Positions 13,110 to 25,480 of a DNA stretch of 64,000 nt are shown in pieces (positions within the stretch are counted from its first letter, which is position 1; each line of letters starts with the position of its first letter). Made by a program: the position numbers and the translations under genes. The stretch covers positions 1,895,501 through 1,959,500 of the forward strand of contig CAXIWW010000817.1 of the NCBI GenBank assembly GCA_964036315.1. Reading direction: 5' to 3'. The DNA comes from Acanthosepion esculentum. Its lineage: Eukaryota > Mollusca > Cephalopoda > Sepiida > Sepiidae. Under the pieces are notes generated by a model. The model made no database searches. It worked only from the letters and a program-made list of their open reading frames with translations, and had not been told where the DNA came from.

Positions 13110-13248
13110 TATGACTATAAACTACATCTGACAGCAAGACTTCTGATCACAAAGGGTCCCAGCTATGAGCAAATAGTGACCCCCCACTAAAAAAAAACAC
13201 TATGAAAGTATAAAAATACATGTTTATATAAAAACTTGCGAACAACAC
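13110..13248 (+). repeat. Conserved 139-bp body of the satellite unit
   Basis: Landmarks in order are TATGACTATAAAC, TTCTGATCACAAAG, CAGCTATGAGC, a C-run between TAGTG and CACTA, an A-run, then an A/T-rich segment with TATAAAAATACATG and TTTATATAAAAAC, and finally TTGCGAACAAC. The body is the slowest-changing part of the unit and is present 187 times. It has one CpG in the consensus (in TTGCGAAC). I recognise no transposon or gene remnant in it. A derivation from an older 22-mer is not evident, except that the head shares GTGCCAAC with the 22-mer tail. Confidence 0.9.
13173..13203 (+). other. Small hairpin with C-rich loop and A-run in the body (example copy)
   Basis: TAGTG at 13174-13178 can pair with CACTA at 13185-13189, leaving an ACCCCC loop. 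ATAGTG at 13173-13178 can alternatively pair with CACTAT at 13198-13203, enclosing the C-run and the A-run. The C-run varies from about four to seven bases and the A-run from about five to twelve between units. The longest A-run seen is 31,189-31,200. The pairing is visible in the sequence; whether it forms in vivo is unknown. Confidence 0.6.
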
Positions 13249-13270
13249 CAGTTGATAGCAAAAGTGCCAA
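13249..13270 (+). repeat. Specialised first 22-mer after the body (example copy)
   Basis: The first 22-mer after the body begins CAGTTGATAG instead of CAGCTGATAG in nearly every unit and both orientations. It is therefore a fixed positional variant and not a random mutation. It lacks the CAGCTG palindrome that the other copies have. The fixed position suggests it is inherited as part of the body and rarely exchanged with interior 22-mers. Confidence 0.85.
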
Positions 13271-13278
13271 CAGCACCA
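13271..13278 (+). repeat. 8-bp array spacer CAGCACCA (left copy; right copy 13345-13352)
   Basis: The 8-bp CAGCACCA brackets the interior 22-mer array on both sides. It occurs between the special first 22-mer and the array, and again between the array and the head. In both places it is followed by CAG, so the two flanks read AACAGCACCACAG. In the unit beginning at 27,766 and its two duplicates the spacer also recurs inside the array. Confidence 0.85.
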
Positions 13279-13344
13279 CAGCTGATAGCAAAAGCGCCAA
13301 CAGCTGATAGCAAAAGTGCCAACAGCTGATAGCAAAAGTGCCAA
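13279..13344 (+). repeat. 22-bp minisatellite array (example, three copies)
   Basis: Three consecutive 22-bp copies each start CAGCTGATAGC and end AAAAGTGCCAA; the middle T is a C in the first copy. Across the window the array length varies from zero to roughly 30 copies per unit. Common substitutions are GATACC for GATAGC, CAGATG for CAGCTG, AAATG or AAACG for AAAAG, and CCAAAAGCTG for CCAACAGCTG at the junction. The array is the variable-number part of the unit. Confidence 0.93.
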
Positions 13345-16300
13345 AAGCACCACAGTGCCAACTAGTCCTAGGTATGACTATAAAATACATCTGACAGCAA
13401 GGCTTCTGACCACAAAGGGTCCCAGCTATGAGCAAATAGTGACCCCCCACTAAAAAAAAACACTATGAAAGTATAAAAATACATGTTTATATAAAAACTT
13501 GCGAACAACACCAGTTGATAGCAAAAGTGCCAACAGCACCACAGCTGATAGCAAAAGTGCCAACAGCTGATAGCAAAAGTGCCAACATCTGATAGCAAAA
13601 GTGGCAACAGCTGATAGCAAAAGTGCCAACAGCTGATAGCAAAAGTGCCAAACGCTGATAGCAAAAGTGCCAACAGCTGTTAGCAAAAGTGCCAACAGCA
13701 CCACAGTGCCAACTAGTCCTAGGTATGACTATAATCTACATCTGACAGCAAGGCTTCTGATGACAAAGGGTCCCAGCTATGAGCAATTAGTGACACCCCA
13801 CTAAAAAAAAACACTATGAAAATATAAAAATACATGTTTATATAAAAACTTGCGAACAACACCAGTTGATAGCAAAAGTGCCAACAGCACCACAGCGGAT
13901 AGCAAAAGTGCCAACAGCTGATAGCAAATGTGCCAACATCTGATAGCAAAAGTGGCAACAGCTGATAGCAAAAGTGCCAACAGCTGATAGCAAAAGTGCC
14001 AACAGCTGATAGCAAAAGTGCCAACAGCTCACAGCAAAAGTGCCAACAGCACCACAGTGCCAACTAGTCCTATGTATGACTATAAACTACATCTGACAGC
14101 AAGGCTTCTGATCACAAAGGGTCCCAGCTATGAGCAAATAATGACCCCCCACTAAAAAAAAACACTATGAATGTATAAAAATACATGTTTATATAAAAAC
14201 TTGCGAACAACACCAGTTGATAGCAAAAGTGCCAACAGCACCACAGCTGATAGCAAAAGTGGCAACAGCTGATAGCAAAAGTGCCAACAGCTGATAGCAA
14301 AAGTGCCAACCGCTGATAGCAAAAGTGCCAACAGCTGATAGCAAAAGTGCCAACAGCACCACAGTGCCAACTAGTCCTAGCTATGTCTATAAACTACATA
14401 TGACAGCAAGGCTACTGATCACAAAGTGTCCAGCTATGAGCAAATAGTGACCCCCCACTACAAAAAAAACACTATGAAAGTATAAAAATACATGTTTATA
14501 TAAAAACTTGCGAACAACACCAGTTGATAGCAAAAGTGTCAACAGCACCACAGCTGATAGCAAAAGTGCCAACAGCTGATAGCAAAAGTGCCAAAAGCTG
14601 ATAGCAAAAGTGCCAACAGCTGATAGCAAAAGTGCCAACAGCTTATAGCAAAAGTGCCAACAGCACCACAGTGCCAACTAGTCCTAGGTATGACAATAAA
14701 CTACATCTGACAGCAAGACTTCTGATCACAAAGGGTCCCAGATATGAGCAAATAGTGACCCCCACTAAAAAAAATACTATGAAAGTATAAAAATACATGT
14801 TTATCTAAAAACTTGCTAACAACACCAGTTGATAGCAAAAGTGCCAACAGCACCACAGCTGATAGCAAAAGTGGCAACAGCTGATAGCAAAAGTGCCAAC
14901 AGCTGATAGCAAAAGTGCCAACAGCTGATAGCAAAATGCCAACAGCTGATAGCAAAAGTGCCAACAGCACCACAGTGCCAACTAGTCCTAGGTATGACTA
15001 TAAACTACATCTGACAGCAAGGCTTCTGATCACAAAGGGTCCCAGCTATGAGCAATTAGTGACACCCAACTAAAAAAAAACACTATGAAAGTATAAAAAT
15101 ACATGTTTATATAAAAACTTGCGAACAACACCAGTTGATAGCAAAAGTGCCAACAGCACCACAGCTGATAGCAAAAGTGCCAACAGCTGATAGCAAAAGT
15201 GCCAACAGCTCACAGCAAAAGTGCCAACAGCACCACAGTGCCAACTAGTCCTATGTATGAATATAAACTACATCTGCCAGCAAGTCTTCTGATCACAAAG
15301 GGTCCAAGCTATGAGCAAATAGTGACCCACCACTAAAAAAAACACTATGAAAGTATAAAAATACATGTTTATATAAAAACTTGCGAGCAACACCAGTTGA
15401 TAGCAAAAGTGCCAACAGCACCACAGCTGATAGCAAAAGTGCCAACAGCTGATAGCAAAAGTGCCAACAGCACCACATTGCAAACTAGTCCTAGGTATGA
15501 CTATAAACTACATCTGACAGAAAGGCTTCTGATCACAAAGGGTCCCAGCTATGAGCAAATAGTGACCCCCCACTAAAAAAAAACACTATGAATGTATAAA
15601 AATACATGTTTATATAAAGACTTGCGAACAACACCAGTTGAGAGCAAAAGTGCCAACAGCACCACAGCTGATAGCAAAAGTGCCAACAGCTGATAGCAAA
15701 AGTGCCAACAGCTGATACTAAAAGTGCCAAAAGCTGATAGCAAAAGTGCCAACAGCTGATAGCAAAAGTGCCAACAGATGATAGCAAAAGTGCCAACAGC
15801 TGATAGCAAAAGTGCCAAAAGCTGATAGCAAAAGTGCCAACAGCTGATAGCAAATGTGCCAACATCTGATAGCAAAAGTGCCAACAGCTGATAGCAAAAG
15901 TGCCAACAGCTGATAGCAAAAGTGCCAACAGATGATACCAAAAGAGCCAACAGCTGATAGCAAAAGTGCCAACAGCTGATAGCAAAAGTGCCAACAGCTG
16001 ATACCAAAAGTGCCAAAAGCTGATAGCAAAAGTGCCAACAGCTTATAGCACAAGTGCCAACAGCTGATAGCAAAAGTGCCAACAGAACCACAGTGCCAAC
16101 TATTCCTAGGTATGACTATAAACTACATCTGACAGCAAGGCTTCTGATCACAAAGGGCCCCAGCTATGAGCAAATAGTGACACCCCACTAAAACAAAAAA
16201 CACTATGAATGTATAAAAATACATGTTTATATAAAAACTTGCTAACAACACCAGTTGATAGCAAAAGTGCCAACAGCACCACAGCTGATAGCAAAAGTGC

Positions 16301-19300
16301 CAACAGCTGATAGTAAAAGTGCCAAAAGCTGATAGCAAAAGTGCCAACAGCACCACAGTGCCAACTAGTCGTAGGTATGACTATAAACTACATCTGCCAG
16401 CAAGTATTCTGATCACAAAGGGTCCAAGCTATGAGCAAATAGTGACCCACCACTAAAAAAAAACACTATGAAAGTATAAGAATACATGTTTATATAAAAA
16501 CTTGCGAGCAACACCAGTTGATAACAAAAGTGCCAACAGCACCACATCTGATAGCAAAAGTGCCAACAGCTGATAGCAAAAGTGCCAACAGCACAACATT
16601 GCAAACTAGTCCTAGGTATGACTATAAACTACATCTGACAGAAAGGCTTCTGATCACAAAGGGTCCCAGCTATGAGCAAATAGTGACCCCCCACTAAAAA
16701 AAAACACTATGAATGTATAAAAATGCATGTTTATATAAAAACTTGCGAACAACACCAGTTGATAGCAAAAGTGCCAACAGCACCACAGCTGATAGCAAAA
16801 GTGCCAACAGCTGATAGCAAATGTGCCAACAGCTCATAGCAATAGTGCCAACAGCACCACAGTGCCAACTAGTCCTAGGTATGACTATAAACTACATCTG
16901 ACAGCAAGGCTTCTGATCACAAAGGGTCCCAGCTATGAGCAAATAGTGACCCGCAGTAAAAAAAAAACACTATGAAAGTATAAAAATACATGTTTATATA
17001 AAAACTTGCGAACAACACCAGTTGATAGCAAAAGTGCCAACAGCACCACAGCTGATTGCAAAAGTGCCAACAGCTGATATCAAATGTGCCAACAGCTGAT
17101 AGCAAAAGTGCCAACAGCTGATAGCAAAAGTGCCAACAGCACCACAGTGCCAACTAGTCCTAGGTATGACTATAAACTACATCTGACAGCAAGGCTTCTG
17201 ATCACAAAGGGTCCCAGCTATGAGCAAATAGTGACCCACCACTAAAAAAAAAAACACTATGAAAATATAAAAATACATATTTATATTAAAACTTGCGAAC
17301 AACACCAGTTGATAGCAAAAGTGCCAACAGCACCACAGCTGATAGCAAAAGTGCCAACAGCTGATAGCAAAACTGCCAACAGCTGATAGTAAAAGTGCCA
17401 ACAGCTGATAGCAAAAGTGCCAACAGCACCACAGTGCCAACTAGTCGTAGGTATGACTATAAACTACATCTGCCAGCAAGTCTTCTGATCACAAAGGGTC
17501 CAAGCTATGAGCAAATAGTGACCCACCACTAAAAAAAAACACTATGAATGTATGAAAATACATGTTTTTATTAAAACTTGCGAACAGCACCAGTTGATAG
17601 CAAAAGTGCCAACAGCACCACAGCCTATAGCAAAAGTGCCAACAGCTGATTGCAAAAGTGCCAACAGCTGATAGCAAAACTGCAAACAGCTGATAGCAAA
17701 AGTGCCAACAGCTGATACCAAAAGTGCCAAAAGCTGATAGCAAAAGTGCCAACAGCTGATAGCAAAAGTGCCAACAGCTGATAGCAAAAGTGCCAACAGC
17801 ACCACATTGCCAACTAGTCCTAGGTATGACTATAAACTACATCTGACAGCAAGACTTCTGATCACAAAGGTTCCTAGCTATGAGCAAATAGTGACCCCCC
17901 ACTAAAAAAAACACTATGAATGTATAAAAATACATGTTTATATAAAAACTTGCGAACAACACCAGTTGAGAGCAAAAGTGCCAACAGCACCACAGCTGAT
18001 AGCAAAAGTGCCAACAGCTGATTGCAAAAGTGCCAACAGCTGATACTAAAAGTGCCAAAAGCTGATAGGAAAAGTGCCAACAGCTGATAGCAAAAGTGCC
18101 AACAGCTGATAGCAAATGTGCCAACATCTGATAGCAAATGTGCCAACAGCTGATAGCAAAAGTGCCAACAGATGATACCAAAAGAGCCAACAGCTTATAG
18201 CAAAAGTGCCAACAGCTGATAGCAAAAGTGCCAACAGCTGATACCAAAAGTGCCAAAAGCTGATAGCAAAAGTGCCAAAAGCTGATAGCAAAAGTGCCAA
18301 CAGCTTATAGCAAAAGTGCCAACAGCTGATAGCAAAAGTGCCAAAAGCACCACAGTGACAACTAGTCCTAGGTATGACTATAAACTACATCTGACAGCAA
18401 GGCTTCTGATGACAAAGGGTCCCAGCTATGAGCAAATAGTGACCCCCCTTAAAAAAAACACTATGAATGTATAAAAATACATGTTTATATAAAAACTTGC
18501 TAACAACACCAGTTGATAGCAAAAGTGCCAACAGCACCACAGCTGATAGCAAAAGTGCCAACAGCTGATAGTAAATGTGCCAACAGCTGATAGCAAAAGT
18601 GCCAACAGCACCACAGTGCCAACTAGTCTTAGGTATGACTATAAACTACATCTGCTAGCAAGTCTTCTGATCACATAGGGTCCAAGCTATGAGCAAATAG
18701 TGACCCACCACTAAAAAAAAACACTATGAAAGTATAAAAATACATGTTTATATAAAAATTGCGAGCAACAGCAGTTGATAGCAAAAGTGCCAACAGCACC
18801 ACAGCTGATAGCAAAAGTGCCAACAGCTGATAGCAAAAGTGCCAACAGCACCACATTGCCAACTAGTCCTAGGTATGACTATAAACTACATCAGACAGCA
18901 AGGCTTCTGATCACAAAGGGTCCCAGCTATGAGCAAATAGTGACCCCCCACTAAATAAAAACACTATGAATGTATGAAAATATATGTTTTTATTAAAACT
19001 TGCGAACAGCACCAGTTGATAGCAAAAGTGCCAACAGCACCACAGCCTATAGCAAAAGTGCCAACAGCTGAGAGCAAAAGTGCCAACAGCTGATAGCAAA
19101 AGTGCCAACAGCTGATAGCAAAAGTGCCAACAGCTGATAGCAAAAGTGCCAACAGCTGATAGCAAAAGTGCCAAAAGCTGATAGCAAAAGTGCCAAAAGC
19201 TGATAGCAAAAGTGCCAACAGCTGATAGCAAATGTGCCAACATCTGATAGCAAAAGTGCCAACAGCTGATAGCAAAAGTGCCAACAGCTGATAGCAAAAG

Positions 19301-22300
19301 TGCCAACAGATGATACCAAAAGAGCCAACAGCTTATAGCAAAAGTGCCAACAGCTGATAGCAAAAGTGCCAACAGCTGATACCAAAAGTGCCAAAAGCTG
19401 ATAGCAAAAGTGCCAACAGCTTATAGCAAAAGTGCCAACAGAACCACAGTGCCAACTATTCCTAGGTATGACTATAAACTACATCTGACAGCAAGGCTTC
19501 TGATCACAAAGGGTCCCAGCTATGAGCAAATAGTGACACCCCACTAAAACAAAAAACACTATGAATGTATAAAAATACATGTTTATATAAAAACTTGCTA
19601 ACAACACCAGTTGATAGCAAAAGTGCCAACAGCACCACAGCTGATAGCAAAAGTGCCAACAGCTGATAGTAAATGTGCCAACAGCTGATAGCAAAAGTGC
19701 CAACAGCACCACAGTGCCAACTAGTCGTAGGTATGACTTTAAACTACATCTGCCAGCAAGTCTTCTGATCACAAAGGGTCCAAGCTATGAGCAAATAGTG
19801 ACCCACCACTAAAAAAAAACACTATGAAAGTATAAAAATACATGTTTATATAAAAATTGCGAGCAACACCAGTTGATAGCAAAAGTGCCAACAGCACCAC
19901 AGCTGATAGCAAAAGTGCCAACAGCTGATAGCAAAAGTGCCAACAGCTGATAGCAAAAGTGCCAACAGCACCACAGTGCCAAATAGTCCTAGGTATGACT
20001 ATAAACTACATCTGACAACAAGGCTTCTGATCACAAAGGGTCCCAGCTATGAGCAAATAGTGACCCCCACTAAAAAAAAAACACTATGAAAGTATAAAAA
20101 TACTTGTTTATATAAAAATTGGCGAACAACACCAGTTGATAGCAAAAGTGCCAACAGCACGACAGCTGATAGCAAATGTGCCAACAGCTGATAGCAAATG
20201 TGCCAACAGCACCACACTGCCAACTAGTCCTAGGTATGACCATAAACTACCTCTGACAGCAAGGCTTCTGATCACAAAGGGTCCCAGCTATGAGCAAATA
20301 GTGACCCCCCACTAAAAAAAAAACACTATGAAAATATAAAAATACATATTTATATAAAAACTTGCGAACAACACCAGTTGATAGCAAAAGTGCCAACAGC
20401 ACCACAGCCTATAGCAAAAGTGCCAACAGCTGATAGCAAAAGTGCCAACAGCTGATAGCAAAACTGCCAACAGCTGATAGCAAAAGTGCCAAGAGCACCA
20501 CATTGCCAACTAGTCCTAGGTATGACTATAAACTACATCTGACAGCAAGGCTTCTGATCACAAAGGGTCCCAGCTATGAGCAAATAGTGACCCGCCACTA
20601 AAAAAAAACAATATGAATGTATAAAAATACATGTTTATATAAAAACTTGCGAACAACATCAGTTGATAGCAAAAGTGCCAACAGCACCACAGCTGACAGC
20701 AAAAGTGCCAAAAGCTGATAGCAAAAGTGCCAACAGCTGATAGCAAAAGTGCCAACAGCTGATAGCAAAAGTGCCAACAGCTGATTGCAAAAGTGCCAAC
20801 AGCTGTTTGCAAAACTGCAAACAGCTGATAGCAAAAGTGCCAACAGCTGATACGAAAAGTGCCAAAAGCTGATAGCAAAAGTGCCAACAGCTGATAGCAA
20901 AAGTGCCAACAGCTGATAGCAAAAGTGCCAACAGCACCACATTGCCAACTAGTCCTAGGTATGACTATAAACTACATCTGACAGCAATACTTCTGATCAC
21001 AAAGGTTCCCAGCTATGAGCAAATAGTGACCCCCCTTAAAAAAAACACTATGAATGTATAAAAATACATGTTTATATAAAAACTTGCGAACAACACCAGT
21101 TGAGAGCAAAAGTGCCAACAGCACCACAGCTGATAACAAAAGTGCCAACAGCTGATAGCAAAAGTGGCAACAGCTGATACTAAAAGTGCCAAAAGCTGAT
21201 AGCAAAAGTGCCAACAGCTGATAGCAAAAGTGCCAACAGCTGATAGCAAACTGCCAACAGCTGATAGCAAAAGTGCCAAGAGCACCACATTGCCAACTAG
21301 TCCTAGGTATGACTATAAACTACATCTGACAGCAAGGCTTCTGATCACAAAGGGTCCCAGCTATGAGCAAATAGTGACCCCCACTAAAAAAAAACACTAT
21401 GAATGTATGAAAATGCATGTTTTTATTAAAACTTGCGAACAGCACCAGTTGATAGCAAAAGTGCCAACAGCACCACAGCTGATAGCAAATGTGCCAAAAG
21501 CTGATAGCAAAAGTGCCAACAGCTGATAGCAAAAGTGCCAACAGCTGATAGCAAATGTGCCAACAGCTGATAGCAAATGTGCCAACAGCTGATACTAAAA
21601 GTGCCAAAAGCTGATAGCAAAAGTGCCAACAGCTGATAGCAAAAGTGCCAACAGATGATAGCAAAAGTGCCAACAGCTGATAGCAAAAATGCCAAAAGCT
21701 GATAGCAAAAGTGCCAACAGCTGATAGCAAATGTGACAACAACTGATAGCAAAAGTGCCAACAGCTGATAGCAAAAGTGCCAACAGCTGATAGCAAATGT
21801 GCCAACAGATGATACCAAAAGAGCCAACAGCTTATAGCAAAAGTGCCAACAGCTGATACCAAAAGTGCCAAAAGCTGATAGCAAAAGTGCCAACAGCTGA
21901 TAGCAAAAGTGCCAACAGAACCACAGTGCCAACTAGTCCTAGGTATGACTATAAACTACATCTGACAGCAAGGCTTCTGATCACAAACTGTCCCAGCTAT
22001 GCGCAAATAGTGACCCCCCACTAAAACAAAAAACACTATGAATGTATAAAAATACATGTTTATATAAAAACTTGCTAACAACACCAGTTGATAGCAAAAG
22101 TGCCAACAGCACCACAGCTGATAGCAAAAATGCCAACAGCTGATAGTAAATGTGCCAACAGCTGATAGCAAAAGTGCCAACAGCACCACATTGCCAACTA
22201 GTCCTAGGTATAAATATAAACTACATCTGACAGCAAGACTTCTGATCACAAAGGTTCCCAGCTATGAGCAAATAGTGACCCCCCTTAAAAAAAACACTAT

Positions 22301-25206
22301 GAATGTATAAAAATACATGTTTATATAAAAACTTGCGAACAACACCAGTTGAGAGCAAAAGTGCCAACAGCACCACAGCTGATAGCAAAAGTGCCAACAG
22401 CTTATAGCAAAAGTGTCAACAACTGATACTAAAATTGCCAAAAGCTGATAGCAAAAGTGCCAAGAGCACCACATTGCCAACTAGTCCTAGGTATGAATAT
22501 AAACGACATCTGACAGCAAGGCTTCTGATCACAAAGGGTCCCAGCTATGAGCAAATAGTGACCCCCATTAAAAAAAAACACTATGAATGTATGAAAATAC
22601 ATGTTTTTATTAAAACTTGCGAACAGCTCCAGTTGATAGCAAAAGTGCCAACAGCACCACAGCTGATAGCAAAAGTGCCAAAAGCTGATAGCAAAAGTGC
22701 CAACAGCTGATAGCAAAAGTGCCAACAGCTGATAGCAAAAGTGCCAACAGCTGATTGCAAAAGTGCCAACAGCTGATAGCAAAACTGCAAACAGCTGATA
22801 GCAAAAGTGCCAACAGATGATACCAAAAGTTCCAAAAGCTGATAGCAAAAGTGCCAACAGTTGATAGCAAAAATGCCAACAGCTGATAGCAAAAGTGCCA
22901 ACAGCACCACATTGCCAACTAGTGTTAGGTATGACTATAAACTACATCTGACAGCAAGACTTCTGATCACAAAGGTTCCTATCTATGAGCAAATAGTGAC
23001 CCCCCACTAAAAAAAACACTATGAATGTATAAAAATACATGTTTATATAAAAACTTGCGAACAACACCAGTTGAGAGCAAAAGTGCCAACAGCACCACAG
23101 CTGATAGCAAAAGTGCCAACAGCTGATAGCAAAAGTGCTAAAAGCTGATAGCAAAAGTGCCAACAGCTGATAGCAAAAGTGCCAACAGCACCACAGTGCC
23201 AGCTAGTCCTAGGTATGACTATAAACTACATCTGACAGCAAGGCTTCTGATCACAAAGGGTCCCATCTATGAGCAAATAGTGACCCCCCACTGAAACAAA
23301 AAACACTATGAATGTATAAAAATACATGTTTATATAAAAACTTGCTAACAACACCAGTTGATAGCAAAAGTGCCAACAGCTGATAGCAAAAGTGCCAAAA
23401 GCTGATAGCAAAAGTGCCAACAGCTGATAGCAAAAGTGCCAACAGCTGATAGCAAAAGTGACAACAGCTGATAGCAAAAGTGCCAACAGCACGACAGTGC
23501 CAACTAGTCCTAGGTATGACTATAAACTACATCTGACAGCAAGGCTTCTGATCACAAAGGGTCCCAGCTATGAGCAAATAGTGACACCCTACTAAAAAAA
23601 AGAACACTATGAAAGTATAAAAATACATATTTATATAAAAACTTGCGAACAACACCAGTTTATAGCAAAAGTGCCAACAGCACCACAGCTGATAGCAAAA
23701 GTGCCAACAGCTGATAGCAAAAGTGCCAACAGCTGATAGCAAAAGTGCCAACAGCTGATAGCAAAAGTGCCAACAGCACCACAGTGCCAACTAGTCCTAG
23801 GTATGATTATAAACTACACCTGACAGCAAGGCTTCTGATCACAAAGGGTCTCAGCTATGAGCAAATAGTGACCCCCCACTAAAAAAAAACACTATGAAAG
23901 TATAAAAATACATGTTTATATAAAAACTTGCGAACAACACCAGTTGATAGCAAAAGTGCAAACAGCACCACAGCTGATAGCAAAAGTGCCAACAGCTGAT
24001 AGCAAAAGTGCCACCATTTGATAGCAAAAGTGCCAACAGATGATAACAAAAGTGCCAAAAGCTGATAGCAAATGTGCCAACAGCTGATAGCAAATGTGCC
24101 AACAGATGATACCAAAAGTGCCAACAGCCGATAGCAAAAGTACCAACAGCTGATAGCAAACGTGCCAACAGCACCACAGTGCCAACTAGTACTAGGTATG
24201 ACTATAAACTACATCTGACAGCAAGGCTTCTGATTACAAAGGGTCCCAGCTATGAGCAAATAGTGACCCCCCACTAAAAAAAAAACACTATGAATGTATA
24301 AAAATACATATTTATATAAAAACTTGCGAACAACACCAGCTGATAGCAAAAGTGCCAACAGCACCACAGCTGATAGCAAAAGTGCCAACAGCTGATAGCA
24401 AAAGTGCAAACAGCTGATACAAAAAGTGCCAAAAGCTGATAGCAAAAGTGCCAACAGCTGTTAGCAAAAGTGCCAACAGCTGATAGCAAAAGTGCCAAAA
24501 GCTGATAGCAAAAGTGCCAACAGCTGATAGCAAAAGTGCCAACAGCTGATACCACAGTGCCAACTAGTCCTAGGTATGACTCTAAACTACATATGACAGC
24601 AAGGCTTCTGATCACAAAGTGTCCCAGCTATGAGCAAATAGTGACCCCCCACTAAAGAAAAGACACTATGAATGTATAAAAATACATGTTTATACGAAAA
24701 CTTGCGAACAACACCAGTTGATAGCAAAAGTGCCAACAGTACCACAGCTGATAGCAAAAGTGCCAACAGCTGATAGCAAAAGTGCCAACAGCTGATAGCA
24801 AAAGTGCCAACAGCTGATAGCACCACAGTGCCAACTAGTCCTAGGTATGACTATAAACTACATCTGACAGCAAGGTTTCTGATCACAAAGGGTCCCAGCT
24901 ATGAGCAAATAGTGACCCCCCACTAAAAAAAAAACACTATGAAAGTAAAAAAATACATGTTTTTATAAAAACTTGCGATCAACACCAGTTGATAGCAAAA
25001 GTGCCAACAGCACCACAGCTGATAGCAAAAGTGCCAACAGCTGATAGCAAAAGTGCCAACAGCTGATAGCAAAAGTGCCAACAGCTGATACCAAAAGTGC
25101 CAAAAGCTGATAGCAAAAGTGCCAACAGCTGATAGCAAAAGTGCAATCAGATGATAAAAAAAGTGCCAACAGCTGATAGCAAAAGTGCCAACAGATGATA
25201 GCAAAA

Positions 25207-25480
25207 GTGCCAACAGCTGATAGCAAAATGCCAACAGCTGATACCAAAGTGCCAACAGCTGATAGCAAAAGTGGCAACAGCTGATTGCAAAAGTGCCAAC
25301 CGCTGATAGCAAAAGTGCCAACAGCTGATAGCAAAAGTGCCAAAAGCTGATAGCAAAAGTGCCAACAGCTGATAGAAAAAGTGCAAACAGCTGATAGCAA
25401 AATGCCAACAGCTGATACCAAAGTGCCAACAGCTGATAGCAAAAGTGGCAACAGCTGATTGCAAAAGTGCAAACCGCGGA
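25207..25480 (+). repeat. Internal duplication of a 22-mer run (offset 174 bp)
   Basis: A run with the variants TAGCAAAATGCC (a 21-bp copy), GATACCAAAGTGCC, AAGTGGCAAC and CTGATTGC occurs from about 25,221 and again from about 25,395. The offset of 174 bp is eight 22-mers with two single-base deletions. It lies in the longest array of F1 (anchors 24846-25612), which suggests that arrays lengthen by duplicating multi-copy blocks. Confidence 0.78.

Larger units (their letters stand above)
13110..13372 (+). repeat. Representative long unit (263 bp) defining the repeat grammar
   Basis: This unit is close to consensus and parses exactly: body 13110-13248 (139 bp), first 22-mer 13249-13270, spacer 13271-13278, three 22-mers 13279-13344, spacer 13345-13352, head 13353-13372 (20 bp). 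The parts sum to 263 bp, which is 197+22n with n=3. The same order holds in every unit inspected; differences come from n, the A-run length, loss of the first spacer, or an extra spacer inside the array. Adjacent recognition sequences for SpeI and AvrII (ACTAGT, CCTAGG) lie in the head, and a BclI site (TGATCA) lies in the body, once per consensus unit. Confidence 0.93.
12276..13460 (+). repeat. 834-bp-offset duplicated units
   Basis: Anchors 12276 and 12539 recur at 13110 and 13373 with offset 834. The sequence matches closely from about 12276 to 12620 against 13110 to 13454, with a few substitutions (for example GATAGC against GACAGC after the anchor). The next anchors (12870 and 13724) are offset by 854 bp, so the similarity continues in mosaic form. 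A shared subtype with TCTACATCT and CAATTAGTGACACC at 11991, 12870 and 13724 supports repeated local copying. Confidence 0.75.
10190..19993 (+). repeat. F1 part b: 28 satellite units
   Basis: Body anchors lie at 10190, 10827, 11398, 11991, 12276, 12539, 12870, 13110, 13373, 13724, 14075, 14382, 14689, 14993, 15256, 15496, 16111, 16376, 16617, 16880, 17165, 17452, 17825, 18373, 18634, 18874, 19467 and 19732. The first three units carry unusually long 22-mer arrays (intervals 637, 571 and 593 bp, about 18-21 copies). Further long arrays start at 15496 and 18874 and share rare variants. A body subtype with TCTACATCT, a GATGAC change and CAATTAGTGACACC occurs at 11991, 12870 and 13724. Confidence 0.95.

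Noticed and set aside
13178..13190. G-quadruplex potential in the G-run on the T-rich strand
   Set aside because: There is only one run of four to seven G per unit, separated from the next by about 190 bp or more, so an intramolecular four-run quadruplex is not supported.
13189..13197. Poly-A tail of a retroposed element
   Set aside because: The A-run lies at a fixed internal place followed by about 50 bp of constant body sequence. There are no target-site duplications and no SINE promoter boxes or LINE-like 3' end.
13207..13235. TATA-box promoter in the TATAAAAATACATG / TTTATATAAAAAC segment
   Set aside because: The segment is A/T-rich and TATA-like in every one of 187 bodies. No initiator, downstream gene or conserved transcription signal is visible, so no promoter call is justified.
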